A DNA stretch of 64,000 nucleotides from Paraburkholderia acidisoli (GTDB lineage: Bacteria > Pseudomonadota > Gammaproteobacteria > Burkholderiales > Burkholderiaceae): positions 434,001-498,000 of the forward strand of contig NZ_CP046914.1 in NCBI RefSeq assembly GCF_009789675.1, given 5' to 3'. Made by a program: the position numbers and the translations under genes. This document shows, piece by piece, positions 50,877-58,203 of the stretch (positions are counted from its first letter, which is position 1; the number at the start of each line of letters is the position of its first letter). The notes under the pieces are model-generated. The model was not told where the DNA came from, made no database searches, and worked only from the letters and a program-made list of their open reading frames with translations.

Positions 50877-51601
50877 GCGCCGAACCCGCCGTCGATGGTG
50901 TGCATCGCGCCGGTGATGCCGCGCGCGGGCGGCGACGCGAGATACATCACGAGTTGCGCCACCTCGCTCGCCGTGCCGTGACGGCGGATCGCCATTTCGT
51001 CGTGCATTTGCGTGGCGAGCGGACCGTCGGCGGGATTCATGTCGGTGTCGGTCGGGCCCGGCTGGACGACGTTCACGGTGATGCCGCGCGGCCCGAAGTC
51101 GCGGGCGAGACCGCGCGCGAGGCCCTGCAACGCCGACTTGCTCATGCCGTACGCCGTGATGCCCGCGAACGGCATGCGGTCGCCATGCACGGACCCGATG
51201 GCGATGATGCGGCCGCCGTCCGGCATCCTGCGCGCCGCTTCGACCATCGCGTGGTACGCGCCGCGCACGTTCACGTCGATGAGCCGGTCGACCGCGTCGG
51301 CGTCGAGCGTCAACGGGTCGCCGCTCAGCAGCAGCCCGGCGTTGTAGACGAACGCGTCGAGCGGCCCCGCCGCGCGGATCGAGTCGAGCAGCGCCGCGCG
51401 CTCGGCGGCGTCGGCCTGAACGGCCTGCGCGCCCGTGGTTTCGGCAAGCGCGAGCGCGGCGTCGCGCGAACCCGCATAGGTAAAGCGCACCGTGGCGCCC
51501 GCGGCCGCGAACGCCGTCACGATGGCCGAGCCGATCCCGCGGCTGCCGCCCACCACCATCACCGTTTTGCCGCGCCAGTCCTTGCTGTCCTGCATCGCCA
51601 T
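50873..51601 (-). CDS. Short-chain dehydrogenase/reductase
   Basis: A 242-aa classical SDR with VGGSRGIGSA for the cofactor, YNAGLLLSGD, the Ser in IAIGSVHGDRM, and Y-x3-K in YGMSKSAL. It is the first gene of a four-gene minus-strand operon and is divergent from a TetR gene. Two similar palindromes lie in the 69-base gap and the TetR start, which suggests TetR control. Substrate unknown. Confidence 0.9.
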   Translation of the reverse strand: MAMQDSKDWRGKTVMVVGGSRGIGSAIVTAFAAAGATVRFTYAGSRDAALALAETTGAQAVQADAAERAALLDSIRAAGPLDAFVYNAGLLLSGDPLTLDADAVDRLIDVNVRGAYHAMVEAARRMPDGGRIIAIGSVHGDRMPFAGITAYGMSKSALQGLARGLARDFGPRGITVNVVQPGPTDTDMNPADGPLATQMHDEMAIRRHGTASEVAQLVMYLASPPARGITGAMHTIDGGFGA

Positions 51602-51621
51602 GTCAGATTCCTTGAATTAAT

Positions 51622-51635
51622 TTAGCGACCACTAT
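51622..51635. promoter_or_regulatory. TetR-type operator, copy 1
   Basis: TTAGCGACCACTAT, a near-palindrome matching the copy at 51668 in 12 of 14 bases. It lies 21 bases upstream of the SDR start on the minus strand. Confidence 0.55.
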
Positions 51636-51667
51636 ATATTTCAGCGAACGCATGAGCAAGGAATTTT

Positions 51668-51681
51668 TTAGTGACCACTAA
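51668..51681. promoter_or_regulatory. TetR-type operator, copy 2, over the TetR start codon
   Basis: TTAGTGACCACTAA has perfect 6-base arms (TTAGTG and CACTAA) with a 2-base spacer. It covers the GTG start of the TetR gene at 51671, so binding would also block translation initiation or transcription at its 5' end. The spacing to copy 1 is 46 bases. Confidence 0.6.
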
Positions 51682-52282
51682 TTTAAAGACGCCCGCCGAT
51701 ACGGGGACGAAACCCGGACGCGGCCGACCGCGCGCGTTCGATCCCGACGGCGCGCTCGCCATTGGCCAGCAGTTGTTCCATGCGGCGGGCTACGAGGCGG
51801 TCGGCCTGAGCGCGATCACCGACGCGCTGGGCATCAAGCCGCCCAGCTTCTACGCGGCGTTCGGCAGCAAGGCGGATTTTTTCGAGCGCGTGCTGGAGCG
51901 CTACGCCAGTACCGAAATCGCATTGGGCGGCGTGCTGCGGCCCGGCCGCGCGCCTGTCGAGGCACTCGCCGACCTGCTCGAGCAGGCGGCGCGCAACTAC
52001 GCGAAAGACCCGCAGCGGCGCGGCTGCCTCGTGCTCGAAGCGGCGCGGGGCAACGACGCCAGCGAGAGCGCGCCGATGGCGCGGCGCATTGCGGAACGGC
52101 GGCGCGCGCAGGTGCGCGAGTTCGTCGCGGCCACGCATCCGCAGGCGGCGGACCGTGTGACCGATTTCGTTTCCACGCTGATGTCGGGGTTGTCGTCGGG
52201 CGCGCGCGAAGGCATGGGCGAAGCGCGTCTGCTGGAGGTGTCGCGCGCGGCGGTGGCGAGTCTGGACGCGTTGCTGCGCTGA
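51671..52282 (+). CDS. TetR/AcrR-family transcriptional regulator
   Basis: A 203-aa TetR regulator. The helix-turn-helix lies at about 30-62 (YEAVGLSAITDALGIKPPSFYAAFGSKADF). The C-terminal domain holds RRGCLVLEAARG. The only reasonable start is the GTG at 51671, with AAGGA upstream, and an operator palindrome overlaps it. It is divergent from the SDR-EthD operon and is its probable repressor. The ligand is unknown. Confidence 0.9.
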   Translation: MTTNLKTPADTGTKPGRGRPRAFDPDGALAIGQQLFHAAGYEAVGLSAITDALGIKPPSFYAAFGSKADFFERVLERYASTEIALGGVLRPGRAPVEALADLLEQAARNYAKDPQRRGCLVLEAARGNDASESAPMARRIAERRRAQVREFVAATHPQAADRVTDFVSTLMSGLSSGAREGMGEARLLEVSRAAVASLDALLR

Positions 52283-52308
52283 ACGTCCGCCGTCACGCCA
52301 GACTCTGG

Positions 52309-53238
52309 TTATGCTTCGTCGTCCGAACGAAGCAGATCGAGATGTTCGGCGAGCCGCGCGGCCGCGGGCGTGAGCGCCCGGAAATCGCGTGCGCACAGGT
52401 ACAAACACCGCGCCGCCCACGGGGCGTCGAGCGCGACGACGCTCAGCCCGCTCTGCCGCAGTTGCGCGACGCCAGCCTCGGACAACACCGTGATGCCGAC
52501 GCCCGCCTCGATCATCATCCCGACCTCGGCGAGATTGCGCAGCTTGATGCGATACGGAATCTGCCGCCCGAGCCGCGCCGCGCGTTCCGCGAGATGGACT
52601 TCGAGCGCGCCGTCGGCGAGACCGACGAACGGTTCGTCGAGCAGCTCCGGAAAGCTCACGCGCTGGCGCTGCGCGAACGGATGCGCCGCGCTCATCACCA
52701 CGACGAGCCGGTCCTCGGCGACCAGGCGCGTCTGCAGCGCGAACAGATCGGTCGTGTCGGCGACCACGCCCAGTTCGGCGCGCTCGTCCAGCAGCGCCTC
52801 GACGATCTCGATGCTCGGCCGCTCCTCCAGATCGACGGAAAGATCGGGGCACGCGCAGAGAAAACGCCGCAGCCTGGGCGGTAGATAGCTCGTGAGCGAA
52901 GCGGTATTCGCGAGCAGGCGCACGCGCCCGCGCAAACCCTGCGCGTACATGTGCAGGTCGCCGTGCAACTCTTCCACTTGCCGCAGGATCAGGCGCGCGT
53001 GCCGCGCCAGCGCGTCGCCGGCCGCCGTGGTCTGCACGCCGCGGCGGCTGCGCTCGAATAACGGCGCGCCGAGATCGCCCTCGATGCGCGCCACGCGCTC
53101 GCTCACCGAAGCCAGGGCGAGATTCATCGCGCGTGCGCCCTGCGTGAAGCTGCCGTGCTCGATGATCGACAGGATCAGCCGCATGTCCGTGAGGTCGACG
53201 CGCACGCGCGTGCCTTCGGTTGTGCCGAAGTAGGTCAT
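52309..53238 (-). CDS. LysR-family transcriptional regulator
   Basis: A 309-aa LysR regulator whose helix-turn-helix (IEHGSFTQGARAMNLALASV) begins about residue 26 after a short leader. The effector domain follows (LLANTASLTSYLPP). ATG 53238 is chosen over 53280, which would nearly meet the divergent gene's ATG. It is divergent from the TauE/SafE-type exporter gene and probably regulates it. It is close to the TetR gene but convergent with it. Confidence 0.88.
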   Translation of the reverse strand: MTYFGTTEGTRVRVDLTDMRLILSIIEHGSFTQGARAMNLALASVSERVARIEGDLGAPLFERSRRGVQTTAAGDALARHARLILRQVEELHGDLHMYAQGLRGRVRLLANTASLTSYLPPRLRRFLCACPDLSVDLEERPSIEIVEALLDERAELGVVADTTDLFALQTRLVAEDRLVVVMSAAHPFAQRQRVSFPELLDEPFVGLADGALEVHLAERAARLGRQIPYRIKLRNLAEVGMMIEAGVGITVLSEAGVAQLRQSGLSVVALDAPWAARCLYLCARDFRALTPAAARLAEHLDLLRSDDEA

Positions 53239-53286
53239 TGGAAATTCCAGATTGTGAAAGGCCGACGCGAAACGTAGCATCGTCGC

Positions 53287-54036
53287 ATGGACTCCCTCCT
53301 TACCCTTTTCGCCGCGGGATTGGCGGCCGGTGCGATGAACGCGCTGGCCGGCGGCGGCTCGTTCGTCAGTCTACCCGCGCTCATCGCCGCCGGTGTGCCA
53401 CCGGTTCAGGCGAACGCTTCGAGCACGGTCGCGCTGTTCCCAGGCGGGCTGGCGAGCGCGTGGGCGTATCGCGACGGTTTGAGCCCGGGCGCGGGCGGCG
53501 TGTCGCTGAAAGTGCTGTTGGCGGTAACGGTCCTGGGTGGCGTGAGCGGCGCGCTGTTGCTGCTGCATACGCCGTCGGCGGCGTTTCGCGAGGCGTTGCC
53601 GTGGTTGATGCTGGTTGCATTTCTCACGCTCGCGTTCGGCAGAACGGTCGGGGCGAAGCTGCGGGCGCGCGGCCATATCGGCAAGTCGGTGATGCTGCCC
53701 GTGCAGTTCGCGCTGGGCGTGTACGGCGGCTATTTCGGCGGCGCGGTCGGCATCATGATGATCGCCGTGTGGGGCCTGCTCGAGGGCGTGGACCCGAAGC
53801 AGCTCAACGCGCGCCGCACGCTCATGGTGAGCGCGGCCAACCTCATGGCGGTCGCGACGTTTATCGCCGCGCACGCGGTGTACTGGGAACAGACGGCCGT
53901 GATGCTGGTCGCGTCGATCGGCGGCGGCTATGCGGGCGCGCAACTGGGGCGGCGCACGCCCGCGCGCGTGATCCGCATTGGCACGTTGCTGCTCACGGCC
54001 GCGATCACCACGTGGTTTTTCGTGCGCGCCCAATAA
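53287..54036 (+). CDS. TSUP/TauE-SafE-type membrane exporter
   Basis: A 249-aa membrane protein of the TauE/SafE (TSUP) family with about 8 predicted helices and two copies of the fold: NALAGGGSFVSLPALIAAGV near the N-terminus and YGGYFGGAVGIMMIAVWGL in the middle. Members export sulfite, sulfonates or organic anions. It might discharge sulfite made by the sulfur enzymes in region 1, although the genes are distant. It is divergent from a LysR gene and followed by a 28-aa ORF. Confidence 0.88.
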   Translation: MDSLLTLFAAGLAAGAMNALAGGGSFVSLPALIAAGVPPVQANASSTVALFPGGLASAWAYRDGLSPGAGGVSLKVLLAVTVLGGVSGALLLLHTPSAAFREALPWLMLVAFLTLAFGRTVGAKLRARGHIGKSVMLPVQFALGVYGGYFGGAVGIMMIAVWGLLEGVDPKQLNARRTLMVSAANLMAVATFIAAHAVYWEQTAVMLVASIGGGYAGAQLGRRTPARVIRIGTLLLTAAITTWFFVRAQ

Positions 54037-54061
54037 TCACCGACTAGTGCGAGGAGACAAC

Positions 54062-54148
54062 ATGCTGCAGGCTCTGATCGATACCGTGGGTGCGCTTGCG
54101 GTGCTCGCGAGTTTCGTCGTGCGAATTGGCGAACGGTTGAAACGCTAA
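54062..54148 (+). CDS. 28-aa hydrophobic small protein
   Basis: ATG at 54062 is preceded by a strong GAGGAG site (54051-54056) at good spacing. The product is a short hydrophobic/amphipathic helix with a basic end: MLQALIDTVGALAVL, then ASFVVRIGERLKR. It begins 25 bases after the exporter stop, so it is probably cotranscribed. It may be a small membrane partner of the exporter. It is too short to judge by similarity, and a chance ORF cannot be excluded. Confidence 0.5.
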   Translation: MLQALIDTVGALAVLASFVVRIGERLKR

Positions 54149-54201
54149 GGATTGCTGATGTTGCGCGATACGGCATCGACGCGTCATCGACATATTCGAT
54201 C

Positions 54202-55422
54202 TCAACGCGTGGCGCGTGGCGCACTCGTTCGCGGCGCGTCCGGCATGCGCCTACCCTCGCGCCAGAACGCGTGCACGAGCGCGCCCACCAGCGCCTGCGC
54301 GCCGATCACGAACGCCACGCAGCCGGCCCAGCCCCAGCGATGCCACATCGGCACGGGCAACACCGAGCCGAGACTGCCGCCCAGGTAATAGCAAGAGAGA
54401 TAGATGCCGATGGCGGTCGAGCGCGCGCTAGCGGCGCGCTGCGAAATGAACGCGTTGGCCGACGCCTGCTCGACGAACACCGCGGTGGAGCCGAGCGCGA
54501 GGCCGACCAGAATCGCGATCACGTTGCCCGACAGCGTGAACAGACTGCCGACGATGCCCAGCGCCACGGCGGCGAGCGCGAGATCGCGCGGACCGCGATG
54601 CCGCGCGATGCGCCCCGAGATCGGCGTGACGACCACGGCGACGAGAAACACCGCGTAGATCGCTCCGATCCCGACCGTGGAGAAAGCAAACGGCGCGCGC
54701 GTGAGCCGTAAGCCGATGAACGTGAAGGTCGCGACCTGCGAGGCGAGCACGCACGCGCCCACGCCGAACGAGGCGAGCAAAGGCGCGCGCAGCACGTTGC
54801 GCCACGGTGCGCGAGCGGCGCTGGTTTTTTCCGTCGATGCCGATGTCGATGCCGAGGCCAACGCGCCTGCGGGCGAACCCGGCAGGCACGCATAGATCGC
54901 GCAGCCCGTGACGAGACACAGCAACGCGTCGAAGTCGAGCGCGTGCCGCCAGCCCAGCATCGCCGTGAGACCGTTGGTGATGAAGCGTCCCGCGAAGCCG
55001 CCGAGCGTCGTGCCAGCGACGAACAGCGCGCCCACCTCGGTCGCGCCTTCGCGGCCGTAGCGCTCGCCAATGAAGGTGATCGAGAGCGCGAAGACGAACG
55101 GCATCAGCAGGCCCGCCGCGAAGCGCGCCGCCAGAAACGCGCCGAAGCTCGCGGTATGCGCCGACCACAACGCCGGCAACGCCGAAGCCAGCGCCGCGCA
55201 CGCAATCGCCTTGCGACGTTCGAACGGCGCCGCCAGCAAGCCCACGAAGGGCGCGATAATGGCGACGGCCAGCGTGGTCGCGCTCACGCCCTGCCCCGCG
55301 TGCTCCGCGCTCACGTCGAAGGCGAGCGCGAGTTCGCGCAGGATGCCTTGCGTCGAATAAAGATTGATGAAGGCCGCGAAGCCGCAGAGGAAAAACGCGG
55401 CGCGATATTTTCGTTCGTTCAC
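54202..55422 (-). CDS. MFS transporter
   Basis: A 406-aa 12-helix MFS carrier (NERKYRAAFFLCGFAAFINL at the start). It shows LAAPFERRKAI in the helix 2-3 loop and ends in an Arg-rich tail. Similar proteins are described as aromatic or drug exporters. The start is uncertain: GTG at 55422 fits the family, while the frame extends to a GTG at 55494 with 24 extra residues. It is divergent from a LysR gene at 55539. Confidence 0.87.
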   Translation of the reverse strand: MNERKYRAAFFLCGFAAFINLYSTQGILRELALAFDVSAEHAGQGVSATTLAVAIIAPFVGLLAAPFERRKAIACAALASALPALWSAHTASFGAFLAARFAAGLLMPFVFALSITFIGERYGREGATEVGALFVAGTTLGGFAGRFITNGLTAMLGWRHALDFDALLCLVTGCAIYACLPGSPAGALASASTSASTEKTSAARAPWRNVLRAPLLASFGVGACVLASQVATFTFIGLRLTRAPFAFSTVGIGAIYAVFLVAVVVTPISGRIARHRGPRDLALAAVALGIVGSLFTLSGNVIAILVGLALGSTAVFVEQASANAFISQRAASARSTAIGIYLSCYYLGGSLGSVLPVPMWHRWGWAGCVAFVIGAQALVGALVHAFWREGRRMPDAPRTSAPRATR

Positions 55423-55538
55423 GTGAGGAGTGAGTGCGTGTGTGTCGATGTCGATGTCGGGTCGTATCGACAGTCTGACGATTGCGCAGCGCACGCGCCA
55501 ATACCGTTTTCATCGCCATTGATACCGCCAGGACAACA

Positions 55539-56438
55539 ATGCTCGATTTGCGCCGCCTACGCTATTTCGTGACCGTCGCCGAGGAATTGCACTTCGGCCG
55601 CGCCGCCGAACGCCTGCGCATCGCCCAACCGCCGCTCACGCGCCATATCGCGGCGCTCGAAACCGAACTGGGCATTCGTCTGTTCGAGCGCTCCACGCGT
55701 TCCGTGCAGCTCACGCCGCAAGGCGCGCTGTTTCTCGAGCGCGCGCGCACCGTGTTGCAGGCGGTGGGCGAAGCGGAAAACTCGGCGCGCAAGATGGCGC
55801 AAGGCGTGGCCGGCCGCATCGCGATCGGCTATACGAGTTCGATTCCGATGTCCGAGGCGTTCGCGGAAATCGTGCGCCGCGCGGGCCGCGCATTACCCGA
55901 CGTCGACCTCACGTTTCGCGAGGTCGCGACGGCGAGCCAGCAGCGGCAGATCGCAGACGGCACGCTCGATATCGGCTTTGGCTGGTCGGCGCGCGATGCG
56001 CGCGAAGACGGCCTCAAAACGCTCGTGGTGACGCGCGAGCCGCTGGTTGCGGCCGTGCCGTCCGGCAGCGCGCATGCCGCGCGACCGGCGCTCGACTTCA
56101 CGGCGTTGCGCGACGAAACCTTTCTCGTGTTTCCGCCCGGCTACGGCTCCGCGATCAACACGGCGCTCGACACGCTGTGCGCGCAAGCGGGCATCACACC
56201 GCGTCTCGGCCCGACGGCCTCGCAGGTCGCCACGCTCGTGTCGCTCGTGGCGGCCGAACGCGGCGTGGCGATCGTGCCCGCGTTCACACGCACGTTGCAG
56301 CGGCCGGGCGTGACGTATGTGCCACTCCAGGGCGGGCATGGGCTCGAGCAAACGCTATCGTGGGTCGAGCCGTTCGGGGCGGCGTGTGTCGAGCGCTTCG
56401 TTGCGCTAGCGAGAGAGGTCGCGAAGGACAGCGCATAA
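55539..56438 (+). CDS. LysR-family transcriptional regulator (CatR/BenM group-like)
   Basis: A 299-aa LysR regulator starting MLDLRRLRYFVTVAEELHFG, the pattern of CatM/CatR/BenM-type regulators. The helix-turn-helix has RAAERLRIAQPPLTRHIAAL. The effector domain follows (GRIAIGYTSSIPMSEAF). ATG 55539 has AGGA five bases upstream. It is divergent from the MFS gene, its likely target. A bidirectional terminator follows. Confidence 0.9.
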   Translation: MLDLRRLRYFVTVAEELHFGRAAERLRIAQPPLTRHIAALETELGIRLFERSTRSVQLTPQGALFLERARTVLQAVGEAENSARKMAQGVAGRIAIGYTSSIPMSEAFAEIVRRAGRALPDVDLTFREVATASQQRQIADGTLDIGFGWSARDAREDGLKTLVVTREPLVAAVPSGSAHAARPALDFTALRDETFLVFPPGYGSAINTALDTLCAQAGITPRLGPTASQVATLVSLVAAERGVAIVPAFTRTLQRPGVTYVPLQGGHGLEQTLSWVEPFGAACVERFVALAREVAKDSA

Positions 56439-56465
56439 AAAAGCCCGCAAAACGCGGGCTTTTTT
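56439..56465. terminator. Bidirectional terminator between LysR and ALDH7-type genes
   Basis: An inverted repeat with aaaaagcccgc and gcgggcttttt arms around aaaac. A and T tracts on both sides let it serve both convergent genes. Confidence 0.9.
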
Positions 56466-56489
56466 ACGATCACTCGACACCCGCCCAAC

Positions 56490-58007
56490 TCACTCGACAC
56501 TAAAATCGATGCCCTGCGCCAGCGGCAACGCCGAAGAATAATTCACCGTATTGGTCGCGCGCCGCATATAGGCCTTCCACGCATCGGAGCCCGATTCGCG
56601 GCCGCCGCCCGTTTCCTTCTCGCCGCCGAAGGCGCCGCCGATCTCCGCGCCGCTCGGCCCGATGTTGACGTTGGCGATGCCGCAGTCGCTGCCCGCATCG
56701 GAAAGGAAACGCTCGCTCTCGCGCAGGTCGTTCGTGAACACGCATGACGAAAGACCATGCGCGGCGGCGTTGTTCGCGGCGATGGCCTCGTCGAAATCGG
56801 CGTACTTGAGCACGTAGAGAATGGGCGCGAAGGTTTCAGTCAGCACGACCCCGGTTTGCTTCGGCATTTCGACGATCGCCGGGCGCACGTAAAAGCCCTG
56901 CTCGCTGCCCGCCACCGCATGACGCTCGCCGCCGAACACCGTGCCGCCCTCGCGTTTCGCCTGCGCGAGCGCCGCCTGCATGCGCGTGAACGCGTGCTCG
57001 TCGATAAGCGGTCCCATCAGCGTGCCCTGTTCGAGCGGATTGCCAATCTTGACCTTGCCGTAGAGCGTCTTGAGGCGTTCGACGGTCGTGTCGTACACGC
57101 TCTCGTGCACGAACAGGCGGCGCAGCGAAGTACAGCGCTGCCCCGCCGTGCCCACCGCCGAAAACAGGATGCCGCGCAGCGCGAGTTCCCGGTTCGCCGT
57201 TGCACCGACGATGCCCGCGTTGTTGCCGCCGAGTTCGAGCAGCGAGCGGCCGAAGCGGCGGGCGACTTCCACGCCCACCGCGCGGCCCATTTCCGTGCTG
57301 CCCGTCGCGCTCACGATGGTCGAGCGCGGGTCGGCCACGAGCTTCGCGCCCACCTCGCGGCCGCCGATCACGACGCTCGTCAGTCCCGCGGGCGCATCGC
57401 CGAACTCCCGCAACGCGTCTTGCAGAATGGCGTCGACGGCCAGCGCCGTGAGCGGGGTTTTCTCGGAAGGCTTCCACACGACCGCGTTGCCGCACACGAG
57501 CGCGAGCGCCGCGTTCCACGACCACACGGCCACGGGAAAATTGAACGCCGAGATCACGGTGCACACGCCCATCGGATGCCAGGTTTCGGCCATGCGATGA
57601 CCGGGGCGCTCGGAGGCGATCGTCAAGCCGTAAAGCTGACGCGAGAGGCCCACGGCAAAGTCGCAGATGTCGATCATCTCCTGCACTTCGCCCATGCCTT
57701 CCTGCAGGATCTTGCCGGTCTCCAGCGTAACGAGCGCGCCGAGCGCGCGTTTCTTCTCGCGCAGCTTGTTGCCGAGCAGGCGCACGAGTTCGCCGCGACG
57801 CGGCGCGGGCACGTCGCGCCACGCCTTGAAGGCCTGCTGCGCCTGCGCGAGCACCGCATCGACCTCGGCAATGGACTGGCTCGCCACGCGGCCGATGCGC
57901 GCGCCGTCGATTGGCGAATGCACGGCGATACCGTGTTGATCGCCGCTGTCAGCCGCCTGCGTGCACTGTGCGATGCCGAGTTCGTCGAGGAGCGTCGATA
58001 CGTTCAT
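56490..58007 (-). CDS. ALDH7-type aldehyde dehydrogenase (L-piperidine-6-carboxylate/aminoadipate-semialdehyde dehydrogenase-like)
   Basis: A 505-aa dehydrogenase of the ALDH7/AmaB group. It has NFPVAVWSWNAALALVCGNA, VWKPSEKTPL, the base in LLELGGNNAGI, the catalytic cysteine in GTAGQRCTSLRR and EIGGAFGGEKETGGGRESG near the end. AmaB enzymes oxidise aminoadipate semialdehyde in lysine catabolism. ATG 58007 is preferred over 58061. Two palindromes of the TTTCC-N4-GGAAA type lie upstream. No other lysine genes are near, so the substrate is not certain. Confidence 0.88.
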   Translation of the reverse strand: MNVSTLLDELGIAQCTQAADSGDQHGIAVHSPIDGARIGRVASQSIAEVDAVLAQAQQAFKAWRDVPAPRRGELVRLLGNKLREKKRALGALVTLETGKILQEGMGEVQEMIDICDFAVGLSRQLYGLTIASERPGHRMAETWHPMGVCTVISAFNFPVAVWSWNAALALVCGNAVVWKPSEKTPLTALAVDAILQDALREFGDAPAGLTSVVIGGREVGAKLVADPRSTIVSATGSTEMGRAVGVEVARRFGRSLLELGGNNAGIVGATANRELALRGILFSAVGTAGQRCTSLRRLFVHESVYDTTVERLKTLYGKVKIGNPLEQGTLMGPLIDEHAFTRMQAALAQAKREGGTVFGGERHAVAGSEQGFYVRPAIVEMPKQTGVVLTETFAPILYVLKYADFDEAIAANNAAAHGLSSCVFTNDLRESERFLSDAGSDCGIANVNIGPSGAEIGGAFGGEKETGGGRESGSDAWKAYMRRATNTVNYSSALPLAQGIDFSVE

Positions 58008-58040
58008 GGTGCGAATCCCTTGAAATTGGACCGAATCATA

Positions 58041-58058
58041 TGTTTCCGATAGGAAACA
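58041..58058. promoter_or_regulatory. Palindromic operator candidate, copy 1 (ALDH7-type gene)
   Basis: TGTTTCCGATAGGAAACA has perfect 7-base arms around GATA and lies 34 bases upstream of the ATG at 58007. Confidence 0.55.
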
Positions 58059-58154
58059 CACGGATCCGACGCACTATACACGCGCTGTTTTCCGGCGACA
58101 ATTTGCGGATTCCCTAAGCGAATCGCCTTCGCCAAAAACGACGAAGCGGGCGCA

Positions 58155-58170
58155 TTTCCGATTGGAAACA
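58155..58170. promoter_or_regulatory. Palindromic operator candidate, copy 2
   Basis: TTTCCGATTGGAAACA matches copy 1 at 15 of 16 positions. It is also the loop of a larger hairpin (gcgggcg at 58146 with cgcccgc at 58171), which may be the terminator of the glucosidase gene or stress the region's structure. Confidence 0.45.
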
Positions 58171-58203
58171 CGCCCGCCTTCATCACGCCGTGCGACGTTG
58201 GCG

